This document shows, piece by piece, positions 54,045 through 64,000 of a DNA stretch of 64,000 nt. The stretch covers positions 61,392,736 to 61,456,735 of the forward strand of contig OX578137.1 of NCBI GenBank assembly GCA_951213105.1. The letters are read 5' to 3'. Made by a program: the position numbers and the translations under genes. The notes beneath the pieces are model-generated. The model was not told the origin of the DNA and did no database searches. It saw nothing but the letters and a program-made list of their open reading frames with translations. Each line of letters opens with the position of its first letter. Position 1 is the stretch's first letter. This DNA is from Amaurobius ferox (taxonomy: Eukaryota > Arthropoda > Arachnida > Araneae > Amaurobiidae).

Positions 54045-55030
54045 TGTAAAGAATTATTGGCACAATGGAGAATGGGTCCATCCATCACCGATTTACCAGA
54101 CAATGTTCTATGAATCTTTATTTAAAAACTTTCCGATGCATATGAACAGAATCATGGACCAGTAATCTCTCTTGGATTCTCGTGATTCGCTGTGTAACGC
54201 CCTAACTAGTCCCTCCCATATATTCCTCCCCTTACCTTCTCAAATTACAATATTTTTCACTTATGACTAATCTTGACAATGCTTAACTCTATAAAATATT
54301 ATTTACTCAGTGGGGGGGATGAAATATCCGAATGTCCAGGCAATGAATCTATAAATCTCAATAAATATTAATATGCATAAACTACCATGATTGAACCATA
54401 TACAGAAATTCCACCCTCTTACCTCTCCAAATTACAATCTTTCGCAATTGCGACTAATGTAGAAAATGCTTAACTCTAAAAAGTTTTTTGCTCAATGAAG
54501 AATGAAACCACTGATATCCGATTGGCCAAGAAATGAATCCATAAATTTCTATGAATCTCAATATGCACAAACTTTCTAACTCACATGAACATAACCCTGA
54601 ACGTGTAAGCTCTCTTGGAAACCCATGACTCTCTGAGCAATGTCCTAATTAGACTACCATGATTGGGTCGTATAAAAGAATTCCTCCCTCTTATCTCCTC
54701 CTCAAATTACAATCTTTCTCCAGAGTTAAACAATATAGAGTTAAACAATGAGACAATGTTTAACTCAAGATTTTTGTGCTCAGTGGGAAATAAAACCTTC
54801 GATATTCGGTTGGATAAACAATTAATTTATGAATCTACTGTCTAAAATGCATAAACTGTCTAATTCATATGAACAAGATCGTTGAACTCATGAATTCCCT
54901 TGAATCACCGTGATTTGCCAGATAATGTCCTAACCATTCTACCATGATTGCGATATATACGAGTATTCTCCCACTTACGACTTTCTCAAATTACAATCTT
55001 TTGCACTTACGACCGTGATAAAAACCATTT
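54045..55030 (+). repeat. Tandem array of ~190-285 bp units, four copies
   Basis: The anchor CAAATTACAATCTTT recurs at 54241, 54428, 54703 and 54987 (intervals 187, 275, 284). Each unit also has AACCATGATTG/ACTACCATGATTG, a TATAAAAGAATTCCTCC-like stretch, a GAACTCTCTTGGAATCNCG-like stretch and GATATCCGATTGGCCA. The second unit lacks about 90 bp. Copies are diverged, so the array is old. Confidence 0.75.
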
Positions 55031-55579
55031 CTGGTGAATTATAAATATTCTTTACAGGTAAAATTATTGAATTCTCATGTCTAACATTCAGCCAAACATA
55101 GCTGCTCTGTAAATAGAGTTCAGCAAGCTATTTTAATAGCAACACAATATAAATACAATACAATTATATAGTTTCGACACTAATGCCCTGGTGAAAATTA
55201 ATATGAGTACATAAATGGTTTTCAATCTATTCTGACAACATTGTTGTCAGCTAGATTGTTGATGCTTCGACTTCTAGTACAGCTGAATTCAAATCATCAA
55301 CATTTTATCCGACCCTAAGGGAGTAAATTGAAAATCCATCCTGCCGTGTAGTCAGTAACATAAGTGAGCAAAGATTCAGTCTTCTATGACATAAGGCGGC
55401 ATCTGGAGGATCTGAAAAGAGAAAAACATGTTAGGCAATTATTATATAAATTCAGGCTTTACGTCATATAAATATGGCATCTATTCAAATCTAAAGTTTG
55501 GAGTTGAAAACAATAAGATACGTTACGGATAAAAATTTGTATTCGCTGTCTTTTAACATCAACAATTCATGTGCCTCTA

Positions 55580-56890
55580 AGAAGCAGAAAACTGTCTTGT
55601 TATAAAGAAATAATTAGCCAAGAAAACCTTCTTCGGTTAATACTTGGAGTTGTCAGATTTGATTGGATGTTTAGATCTGACCACAGTTTTAAATAGATTT
55701 CAAATCTGTACAAGGATATATGCATTCACAGAGCTATTTATCTGCACACGTAATTTAAACTCGGCTCCTGTGATTTGGAAAGTCAAAGATTAATTTGGCT
55801 ACAGGTGAGTTTTTAACTCACGGAACGCCTCCTATGAATAAAATGGCTGTGTTTGCGACTCTGGAAAATCTTAGGCGATTTCTTATCTCGGACAGCTTTT
55901 ATTTCCAAACAGAGAACAACTTATTTCTCTCATTTTGATAAAGTTTAAAGAAGTGTTTATGAACAATCTAAAACTTTTTTCAGTGGAGTCTGTTAAAAAT
56001 TTCTTATCTGAGAAAACTGTATGAAAATACATGTTTTAAAAACTTTATTTTACTATTGTTTAGAGAAATTATTGCCTTCAGGAATTTTTTATTTCGAAGA
56101 CAATTTATTTTTTCTTTGCAAATTATTTCTATAAATTTTGTGTTTCACTTTGGCATTTTTAGTTTGAATTTAAATTGTGTAAGTGGAAATATGTTCAGCT
56201 ATTACTACATTGCATAAGCATACTCCTCTAACTGATGATATGAGTATATTTACGATCAGGTAAAAAGAAATATGCTCCTTATAATTTTAAAGCAACAACA
56301 CACATATACTAAACAAGATGTTTTGCTGCATATACACACAGAGAAACGTTTTTCCTAGTCTTTTAAATATGCTTAGTAGATCTTAAAAGCGCCTTTTCAT
56401 CAATACCTTGAATTCGAAAATTTTCGGGATAACAATACAACATTCAGAGCAAATAAGCATTTCTGGGCAAAGCTCGTTTTTGTACAACTTAAAATTTATT
56501 TTCATCCATCAGCTATTACAAATTACTAACAGAGCAACAAGTTTCAAAGCTATATTAATTTTCTTCCTAATAGAACTGCATCTAAAACTAAATCATGATC
56601 AAAATGTCTTTAATATTCCCCAGGCAATGCAATATCTCGGTTATAAATACCATGAAGCATAATAGAAATATACTTGTCACTTTCCTCTTGGTATGAGGTT
56701 AATTACTGCTTCCGCTAAGAATAATGTAGCCAAGTGCAATTAAGGGTAACTTTTAGTCGCACTTACAAAATGCTCTTTTGAGAAAGTATTGTTGCTTCTG
56801 ACGGAATGAAGAATTAATATAGCAGCATCATGCATTCTTCCGTGATATGCACATACTCAGATTGCGTCTTTTAAGTATAGCCCCAGATCA
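55580..56890 (+). repeat. Tandem segmental duplication, unit A
   Basis: It matches unit B (57000-58295) over most of its length, e.g. CGAAGACAATTTATTTTTTC, CAACAAGTTTCAAAGCTATA, ATATCTCGGTTATAAATACC and GTTAATTACTGCTTCCGCTA. It carries an extra ~260 bp (55620-55880) related to 59800-60010. The 84-codon frame at 56408-56662 is not open in unit B, so it is unlikely to be a gene. Confidence 0.75.
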
Positions 56891-56999
56891 AATCTTTAAG
56901 TTCGAGGCTGTAAAGCCTCAAACTCAATACCCTGCAAAAATTAAATACCATGTAAAAATTTGCACCCAGCTGCCCTGTAGGATAGAGAAATTCATACGC

Positions 57000-58295
57000 T
57001 TGTAAAAGCAGAAAATTATCTTGTTGGAAAAGATAAAAGCTTTTGTTTCTAAAACAAATAATTTCTCACTTTTAATAAAAAAAATCTCAAGGAGTGTATG
57101 CAAATGAACTTAAAAATTTTTCAATGGAAACTGGTAAGATTTGTTTATGTTGAAACCCAGACCGTCCGACCTACCAGAAAGGTGTAAGGTAACTGTTTGG
57201 ACGGTCGGGAAGTGCCACCCAATTTAGACCGGAACCCAGTGGGGGAGGCATCCACAGGGACCGTACCCTCCTTCCCCTACCACCAACCTCTCGGAAGGAC
57301 TTTCGGACCCACATGTTTAACGTGATCGTACTCCGCATGAACACGGCAGCAATTTTGGCAGTGGCTGGAATCGAACCCGGGCCTACCGAGTGCAACTCCA
57401 GCGCGCTTATGTGAGAAAACTAACTAAAATAAAAGATATAAATGTTTTATAAAACTTTCTTATAATGTTTTTTAGAAAAGTGTTGCTTTCCTGAATTTTT
57501 TTTAATTCGAAGAATATTCGAAGACATTTCATTTGTTCTCTGCAATTCCTCCCTATTAATTTTGTGTTCCGCTTTAGCATTTTAAGAGTGGATTTAAATT
57601 TGGTAATTGGAAATATACACAGCAATTGCTACATCACATGAGCATGATTTTCTAACCGAGAATATGAGTAAATTTAAGCTCAGGTAATAAAATATGCTTT
57701 TTGCAACCATAGCTTAAAATGCACATATACTAGGAAAGAAACGCTTCTGTGTATACGCACATATATACAGAAACATCTAAATGCGCATAGAAGATCTCAA
57801 ACAAATTTTTCCGTCAATAATTTGAATTCGAAAATTTTCAGAAAAACAATACTTTTCAGTACAACAGGAAGAAAAAGAAAGCATTTCTAAGAAAGATTCG
57901 TTTTCGTACAGCTTCATATTTATTCTCAAACCTCAGTTACTGCAACTTACCGACACAGCAACAAGTTTTAAAACTATATTAATATTCTGTTTAAGGGAAC
58001 TTCATCTACAACTGAAGCATGATCAATTTACCTTTAATAACTCTCAGACAATGCACTATCTCGGTTATACGTATCATAAAATATAATAGAAGATATTTGT
58101 CACTTTCCTCTTGCTATGAAGTTAATTACTGCCTCCGCTAAGAATAATGTAGCCTCGGGTAATTAAGGGTATTAATTTTTAACCGCAGTTCCAAGATGCT
58201 CTTTTGAGAAAACACTGCTGCTTTTGAAAGAATGAAGAATTAATATCATGATATCATGCATCGTTCCGTGTTCTACACATATTCAGGATTGCGCC
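57000..58295 (+). repeat. Tandem segmental duplication, unit B
   Basis: The same landmarks as unit A in the same order, with a SINE inserted at 57151-57406. A third, more diverged piece (61550-61720) shares AAAACATAATAAAATGTTCT, AATGAAGCTAATTAGGGATT and the AATTAAAAATATTAACTTTT part. Confidence 0.75.
57145..57412 (-). mobile_element. tRNA-headed SINE, 5'-truncated, with empty site in unit A
   Basis: The insert at 57151-57406 is flanked by TTATGT on both sides. On the minus strand it starts within the tRNA head just after the A box (GCGCGCTGGAGTTGCACTCG), retains the B box GGTTCGATTCC and the full body, and ends GGTCTGGGTTTCAACA. The matching place in unit A (about 56000-56020, TTCTTATCTGAGAAAAC) has no insert, so insertion postdates the duplication. 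Near-identity to the 26.3 kb copy suggests recent activity. Confidence 0.9.
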
Positions 58296-59102
58296 ATACA
58301 TGAGTCTTTAAGCTTCATAATAACTGTGTAAGGAAAAGTCAATGAGTGAACACGTTATATCTATCTACAGTATTCCTGATTGAACGAAAGCGCATGCAGC
58401 TCCCCTAGCGGAAAATTTCAAAAGTTAGGTTAACAAACTCGTCTACAAAACGAGATAGACAAAAAAAGACAATTACAAATTGTAAGACACTGTCTAGTTT
58501 GTAAGAATCGACAAGAATAGCTAATGAAACGTGCATAAAGTTAAAAAGAAGGAGATAAAACTCCTATGGATAAAACGTTTGAAAATACCATAATGCTTTG
58601 AGAATTATATCTGGGTCTGGCTAGTGTTAGTAAAGTAGCTGTTATTGTTAATTGACGCAGCAGAAAGGCGTAGTATTTAGTATACATACTTTTGATCATT
58701 TTTAAATTAAAAGTTGCCTTATTATGAGCATAATTAACCAATAGTTTTACATAGTTGTAGGATAGAATGCAGAAATAGAGAATATATGAAGATAAAAATA
58801 AATTGAAGGATACATAACTTTGAATACGCAAGAATATTCTTTATTGTTTCAGTTCAACTTTGCATAGCCCTACTAATTTATTTTTACAAAATTGGCATTT
58901 TAAAGAAATATTTTAGGCCTTTCACCATAGAAAAGCATACAGTGCAGGGTACTTGTCTTATCCCAGCACCACCTGAATTATTGTCTCAAACGATATTGGT
59001 GTTTTCTTAATATGAAGTTTTAACGCCTTACTTCTACCTCCATGGAAATGTGTATATGATATCTGACAGGATATATATCTGACAGGAAAGTAAAAACCTA
59101 TA

Positions 59103-59165
59103 ACATAGTGACAGCATATAAAACATAGTGACAGCATATAAAACATAGTGACGGCATATTAAACA
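59103..59165 (+). repeat. 20-bp tandem repeat, three units
   Basis: ACATAGTGACAGCATATAAA is repeated three times; the third unit has two changes. Confidence 0.9.
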
Positions 59166-59443
59166 CGCTCTACACTAGATTTCTGCTCATATTGAGTGAA
59201 ATAAATGCCTTCTGTAACAGTTTTATCATCAATTTCTACTCTTTAGACATTGTTCTACAAAATTCAAAATGGCGCTTGTTGCCGAATTCGCCCTTCTAAC
59301 TTTTAAATTATACGCTAGAGGCGCTGCACTGTCTTTTATTTGATCTGGCATGGTCACTTTGTTGTGGAAAGATCTAATGTGTGCACACATACACTCACTA
59401 TGCTTACAAAGTTATTGGGATGTTTAAGGACTTGCTTAACCTG

Positions 59444-59731
59444 TTGCTTACGGGTGGGACAGCGTCTATCCATAACGAAGAACCTCTCAAAAATACAGGT
59501 ATTTGACATACCCTGTCCCAAACAGTTATATCCCCCTTTGCAGGCATTGGCGTCCATTTGGGAAATCGCCGACAGAAGCATTGCACCTGTACAATGTTTC
59601 TGTCGACGCTTTCCCCAACGGGCGCCAATGCCTGCTAGGGGGATCGAACTGTTTGGGACAGGATATGTCAAATACCTGTCTTTTTGAGAGGTTTTTCGTT
59701 GGGGATTGACGCTCTCCTACGCGTAAGCAAA
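59444..59731. mobile_element. Palindromic foldback element, sister of the 30.5 kb copy
   Basis: Arms start TTGCTTACGGGTGGGACAGC and end CTACGCGTAAGCAA. The core is GGCATTGGCGTCCATTTGGG / CCCCAACGGGCGCCAATGCC. It has one copy of the 44-bp unit per arm. All four overlapping open frames here are palindrome artefacts. Confidence 0.8.
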
Positions 59732-59799
59732 AGTGTAAAAATCCTGTATTAATATGGGCACAGTTCAGACGTCGGCAGGGAAAAGGGGTGCTAAAAAAA

Positions 59800-60015
59800 A
59801 GAAATGAGCAAAAAACTTTCTTTAGTTAATGCTTGATTGTTTGTCATTGGATTGCACTTGATTTTTTGGCATCGAGTTTGAATGGATTGTTTGGCACTCT
59901 ATTTCTTTTTAATTCTGACCTGGAGCAACATTTTAAAGTTGATTTCAAATGACTATGGGCATCGGACATGTATGCACACACAGAGCTACCCAGAATTCAA
60001 ACGCACAATGTAATG
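59800..60015 (+). repeat. Dispersed ~200-bp repeat related to 55620-55790
   Basis: Shared landmarks are TTAGTTAATGCTTG/CGGTTAATACTTGG, TTTAAAGTTGATTTCAAATG and CATGTATGCACACACAGAGC. Similarity is moderate. Confidence 0.45.
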
Positions 60016-61849
60016 TAGCAATTGCTCTACATATCTTACGGATCTAAAGGCCAGAGAGCAGCAGCGTAGCCAGGAGTATTACTCCTTTAAACAAAACAAA
60101 GTCCCCTCAACATTTTAGTTTTGTTCCCCACAATGAAACTATTTTTAAAAATGCTCCCCCTACCCCCGTCTCTCAAAAACATTGTAGTTTGGACGGAAAT
60201 GAAATTTTGGGGTGCTTTTATTTTAGAGGACCATGTTTATAAGTGAAAACAATTGTAATTTTTAGTATTTTCTTTAATTTCACTTTTTTTTCCGTTGCTC
60301 TTCTTCTTTCTGAAATTTCACTATTTTTTATTAAACTCTTGTCAGCCATAGGTAAGCAATTGAAAAAGTTGTTTGAATGCGATTATATCACTTCATATCC
60401 ATGCCAAGAATGGGAATCTTCCACTATCCGATGTGCAAAAAAATGAAATTGAATAAATTTTGCATATTTCGATAAATTTTCGAAAAAAACTTTTCGTATG
60501 AAGAAATTATCCCACGTATTTGGTTTAAAGCTCTTTAAAATGATCATTTCTTGATCTTTCCGATGGTATTAAAATGTAAGTACTACAATGATATTTTTGA
60601 TCGCTAAAGAACCCATTTGTGTGAAAATCACTTTAAATTGCACTTCAACATAAAGTAACTAAAACACTAATCCAATTTCTTTAAAAAATATATAGCGTCA
60701 AAAGTGTCTTCAGACCTAACTTGAAGCATTACTGAACCGCATTTCGTAGCTGTAGGTTTGCCTTGATTTTCAGCTACACATAACCATCAGACCGACAGAC
60801 ACCTTCTTTTATAAAGTAAGATACCCAAAGAGAGACTCGAGCACTTAACTTCTACATTTCGAGACCATCTCGCTACCGACTTTCTACATTCTCTGAAACG
60901 ATGGAAAGCCTTATATTCTACTTCCTCTTACTATTTTCTCTTACACTTCGACACTTTATGGGCGGTATATATCGTATCATAACTCAGGCGTCAGTATGAA
61001 GTCAATCCTATAGACCTTCAAAATCAGACTTTTAAATCACTTAGCCACCACTCTGGTCCAAGAAAGTTGACTGAAATATTTACCTTACAAATGTTTTCCT
61101 TTCCAGACTATTAAGATGTTATTTACCATTTCTCACGTACTTCCCAATGTGACGTCGCGTTTATTTACGTCGCCATCTTGTACGCTGATGTGATAGTGGA
61201 TTTGATCATATCGTAAACAAATACGAAAAAAATATGAATATATAACATCAAGAAAAGTAAATAGAGAAATTTGAGAGATTTGGATATAGATCTATATTTG
61301 CTTCTTACAAGCAATAAAAAATAGATTAGCTTACGAATAGTCAATGCTTTAACATTGCACGAAAAAGCGGGGGAGAGACGTTGTTCCTGTCAATAGGAAG
61401 TTAATATGCAGGTACTGAAGTCACGGGCAAATGGTCAATAGAATAACTGAATTACTATACAAATGAACAAGTTTCAAACTAACTATAATAACCTTCATGT
61501 GTCGTAATAAATGAAACTACATATTTAACAAAAAATAAATCAAAATGTTTTAATACGTCTAGAAGAATGCGTTATACCGCAAAACATAATAAAATGTTCT
61601 TGTTATTCTCCACTTGCCGAGAATGAAGCTAATTAGGGATTCCAAGTAGTAGCGCAGTCTGGGAAGTAATTAAAAATATTAACTTTTGATATCAGTTAAA
61701 AATGTATTCGTTTAAGAGTTCTCTTTTCCTTGATAAAAAATATAATTTTCTCTTCATATCATACGCTATTTTGATATGAACTTTACTTATTTAAGAACTT
61801 CGAATCATAAATAGGACTATAGTTTATTTTTATTAGTTTGATAATGAAA
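60016..61849. other. Mostly unannotated stretch
   Basis: The piece at 61550-61720 is a diverged third member of the 55.6-58.3 kb duplication. A short fragment with CATCAGACCGACAGACACCT near 60785 resembles the tail of body type II repeats. No gene was recognised; a 67-codon frame at 60243-60446 has no motif. Confidence 0.4.
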
Positions 61850-61852
61850 GTT

Positions 61853-61950
61853 CCACTGATTGAAAGCTTCACTGATTGAAGGTTTCACTGATTGAAAACT
61901 TCACTGATTGAAAGTTTCGCTGAATGAAAGTGTCACTGATTGAAACAGAT
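61853..61950 (+). repeat. 18-bp tandem repeat, about six units
   Basis: Units of TTCACTGATTGAAAGC type with one or two changes each, one unit reading CGCTGAATGAAAG. Confidence 0.9.
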
Positions 61951-62194
61951 GCATGCATGTTGTTTATTCTACAATTTGATTAAGTTATTCTTAAAATATT
62001 CTTTCAACTTTTATATCTTTAAAAAGTATCTGACGTGTAAAGCCCTTCTTGACTTTCTGCTGCATTAGTATTCCATATTGTTGAGGTCCACAAATGTATT
62101 CTACTCTCCAATGGAATGAAAACTATATAGAATTGAACAAACTCGATACTTTCCGCATGAAATAAGTAGGTATTATACACCTGAGCCAAACTAT

Positions 62195-62630
62195 AAATAT
62201 TTTTAAAAATATATTTTTTGCATTCACAGTTACATAATAGACACTGTATACCATCCAAATCGGATCCAAATCGCTTCAGCGGTTTTTGAGATTACGAAGG
62301 GTTACTGATTTTGACAAAATCTCATTTTATAACTAAACTATATATATTTTTAGATTTTGTTTTCTGCGTTCACATTTAAAAAATATATACAGTATGCCAC
62401 CTAAACTTGATTCAAATCACTTCGACTGTCTTTGAGATTACGAAGGGAGAAAGATTTTGGCAAAGTCCTTCTGTATAACTAAACTATACACATTTTTTGA
62501 TATTCTTTTTCTGTGTTCAAATTTACATAATATATGAAACTTGCCATCCAGATAAGGTCGAAATCGCTCAGTGGTGTTTGAGGTTATGAACAGCTAATGA
62601 TTTGACACACACACATTCATAGGCCGAAAA
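62195..62630 (+). repeat. ~145-bp tandem repeat, three units
   Basis: Each unit begins ACTATAYAYATTTTT after TAACTAAA. It includes TTCACATTTACATAATATA-like sequence, then GCCATCCAAATCGGATCCAA and AATCGCTTCAGCGGTTTTTGA, and ends GATTACGAAGG. Unit starts are at about 62195, 62338 and 62482. The third unit ends in an ACACACAC tract. Confidence 0.8.
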
Positions 62631-63370
62631 AAATTCGTTCTGGTATATAGAGACTCAATCGATAATATTATGATGAAAACTCGAATTAAATCATGATCAC
62701 CATACTTTTCTAGGTTACATTGGTTAAAGTAAAAAGTTTGCTTAATCAACTTCAAAAAGCATATCTATTAAGGGAAGTGGTACAAGTCACAATTACTGTC
62801 ACCATACTTTTCTCTAGCTATCCGAGCAAAAAAAAATAATAAAATGCATCGTCTTATACGAACTTACATTGACAAGTCGTTCTTTAAAATTTTTTTGTCT
62901 CTACCTGAACAAAGTTACACACGATAAAGCAAAGAGGAACTATACCAAATTTTAAAAAATACATCAAAGTGAAATATTAAAAGAAAAGTCTACATTTCTT
63001 TTTACTTGTTATAATATCTCCCGGAACATTCTGCTTTTAAAATATTTTCTGTTTATCTCTATCGAGATTCCATTTGTAATTTTGACCCTGTTTAACAACC
63101 TAGCTTTGTTTGGCGGTTTGTCCTGGATTTTACAGAGATGAAACCATTGCTTACGTATCTAAACATTTAGAGTTTTGCTAATCCCGTTTCTTCTGCATTG
63201 TACTTTGTGTATCGATATTTGATTTCCATAGAATAAGTTTATTTTATGTTTCTTCACTTAGCATGAATTTATATTTTGTCAATCGGCTATTTTATTTTGT
63301 GAAATGACTGTAGATAAAACTAGATAAAACTCCATAAAACTCTGATGAAAGGTGAGTATATATAATCTCT
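62631..63370. other. AT-rich stretch, no gene seen
   Basis: AGTCACAATTACTGTCACCA and ATCATGATCACCATACTTTT may be a local duplication (CACCATACTTTTCT occurs twice). Nothing else. Confidence 0.4.
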
Positions 63371-63373
63371 GGC

Positions 63374-63572
63374 AAATGTCCATATGTCCCTGATGAATGG
63401 CATTTTAGTGACAGCCCATAATAAATAAATATATAAATAATAAATAAATATATCCATTATAAATAAACAATCCCTAATAAATTCCATCATAAATATATAT
63501 ACATTATAAATTATAGTCCATAATAAATCCATATGACTGTCACTATTTAGTGTCCATATGCCTCTGATGAAG
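63374..63572 (+). repeat. Direct repeats flanking a TAAATAAATA-rich core
   Basis: GTCCATATGTCCCTGATGAA (about 63378) recurs as GTCCATATGCCTCTGATGAA (about 63552), with a low-complexity AATAAATA core between. The minus frame at 63320-63532 is simple sequence. Confidence 0.65.
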
Positions 63573-64000
63573 GGTTTTTACTCCCAAAAGCGCTGAGGAA
63601 AGTTTAATGTAATTCACGTGCTATGTGCTGAAATGAACTTTATATTTACTTTAGAGTTCTTTTAATAGTTTTAGAAAAGTTAATTGAAAAGTTTTATCAA
63701 CGCAGTCTCTATTTCACCCAGTTTATTCTAAGTTAAAAAGAAAGGCCTCACTTTTCTCGATTTGTCTGCAACAGCTCCAGTTTCTTCAAAACACTGTACT
63801 AACCTCGTAATTGTTGAATTGTTAGTAGTTTTAGAACATGGGTATATCTACTGGAACTCTTCAATTACTCTCTCACAAAAATGGCTACAGAAATATTGCT
63901 CTGAAATTAACATTCTTCCACTCTGGGAAAAAATATGTGATTTTAGTTTCTGCAGAGACATAATCGTAATAAACACCTGTCAAGAGTAAAGCGATATACG
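63573..64000. other. Final stretch, no gene seen
   Basis: A 75-codon plus frame at 63762-63989 has varied composition but no recognised domain, start context or splice context. Left uncalled. Confidence 0.4.

Noticed and set aside
54045..55030. A tandem gene cluster in the ~280-bp array
   Set aside because: No frame is conserved between units; the 60-codon frame at 54663-54845 is open in one unit only.

Overview
The window is AT-rich eukaryotic DNA from a repeat-dense, gene-poor region. It looks like an arthropod genome, most likely a spider or other arachnid. That placement is inference from the transposon mix (Tc1-like, KRBA2/Ginger-like, ISXO2/Merlin-like, Jockey/CR1-like LINE, Ty3/Gypsy), not from a diagnostic host gene. 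No bacterial-type operon, CRISPR array, functional tRNA gene or complete host protein gene was found. Nearly all open frames are translations of repeats. Two short stretches look like possible host exons (29866-30018 and 33069-33262), both at low confidence.

Layout. 0-12 kb: mostly unannotatable AT-rich DNA with a few hairpins, a degenerate GC-richer tandem array, a decayed coding-like relic on the minus strand (7.4-8.4 kb) and Helentron-like repeats. 12-16 kb: a solo LTR with matching target duplications, another Helentron-like element and two copies of an unexplained dispersed conserved block. 17-26 kb: deeply nested transposons, including long-inverted-repeat elements interrupted by Helentron-like elements, themselves interrupted by tiny retroposons. 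26-31 kb: two SINEs with different heads (tRNA-derived and 5S rRNA-derived) and a TTAA-flanked element with a nested foldback. 31-36 kb: more copies of the conserved block, a possible terminal exon and a dead Tc1 transposon with both ends present. 39-49 kb: a short Ginger-like element carrying the C-terminus of its transposase, a 5S-SINE inserted in a Gypsy integrase relic, a foldback and a LINE inserted in a Helentron-like element, a second dead Tc1 element and two long-TIR elements. 50-64 kb: a Merlin-like N-terminal fragment cut by a Helentron-like element, several satellite-like tandem arrays and a 1.1-1.4 kb tandem duplication whose second copy gained a SINE.

The most unusual material is in the retroposons. 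(1) One SINE family carries either a tRNA head or a 5S rRNA head, and both 5S copies lack the same segment containing the tRNA B box. (2) Extremely short insertions (about 31-71 bp) end in the SINE 3' tail and are flanked by 13-17 bp target duplications. Two of these sites carry two insertions side by side sharing three copies of one target duplication. (3) A non-coding block of about 200-450 bp occurs six times, always in the same orientation, between 11.5 and 36.3 kb. All coordinates and alignments were made by eye, and repeat boundaries may be off by a few bases to tens of bases unless a target duplication fixes them.
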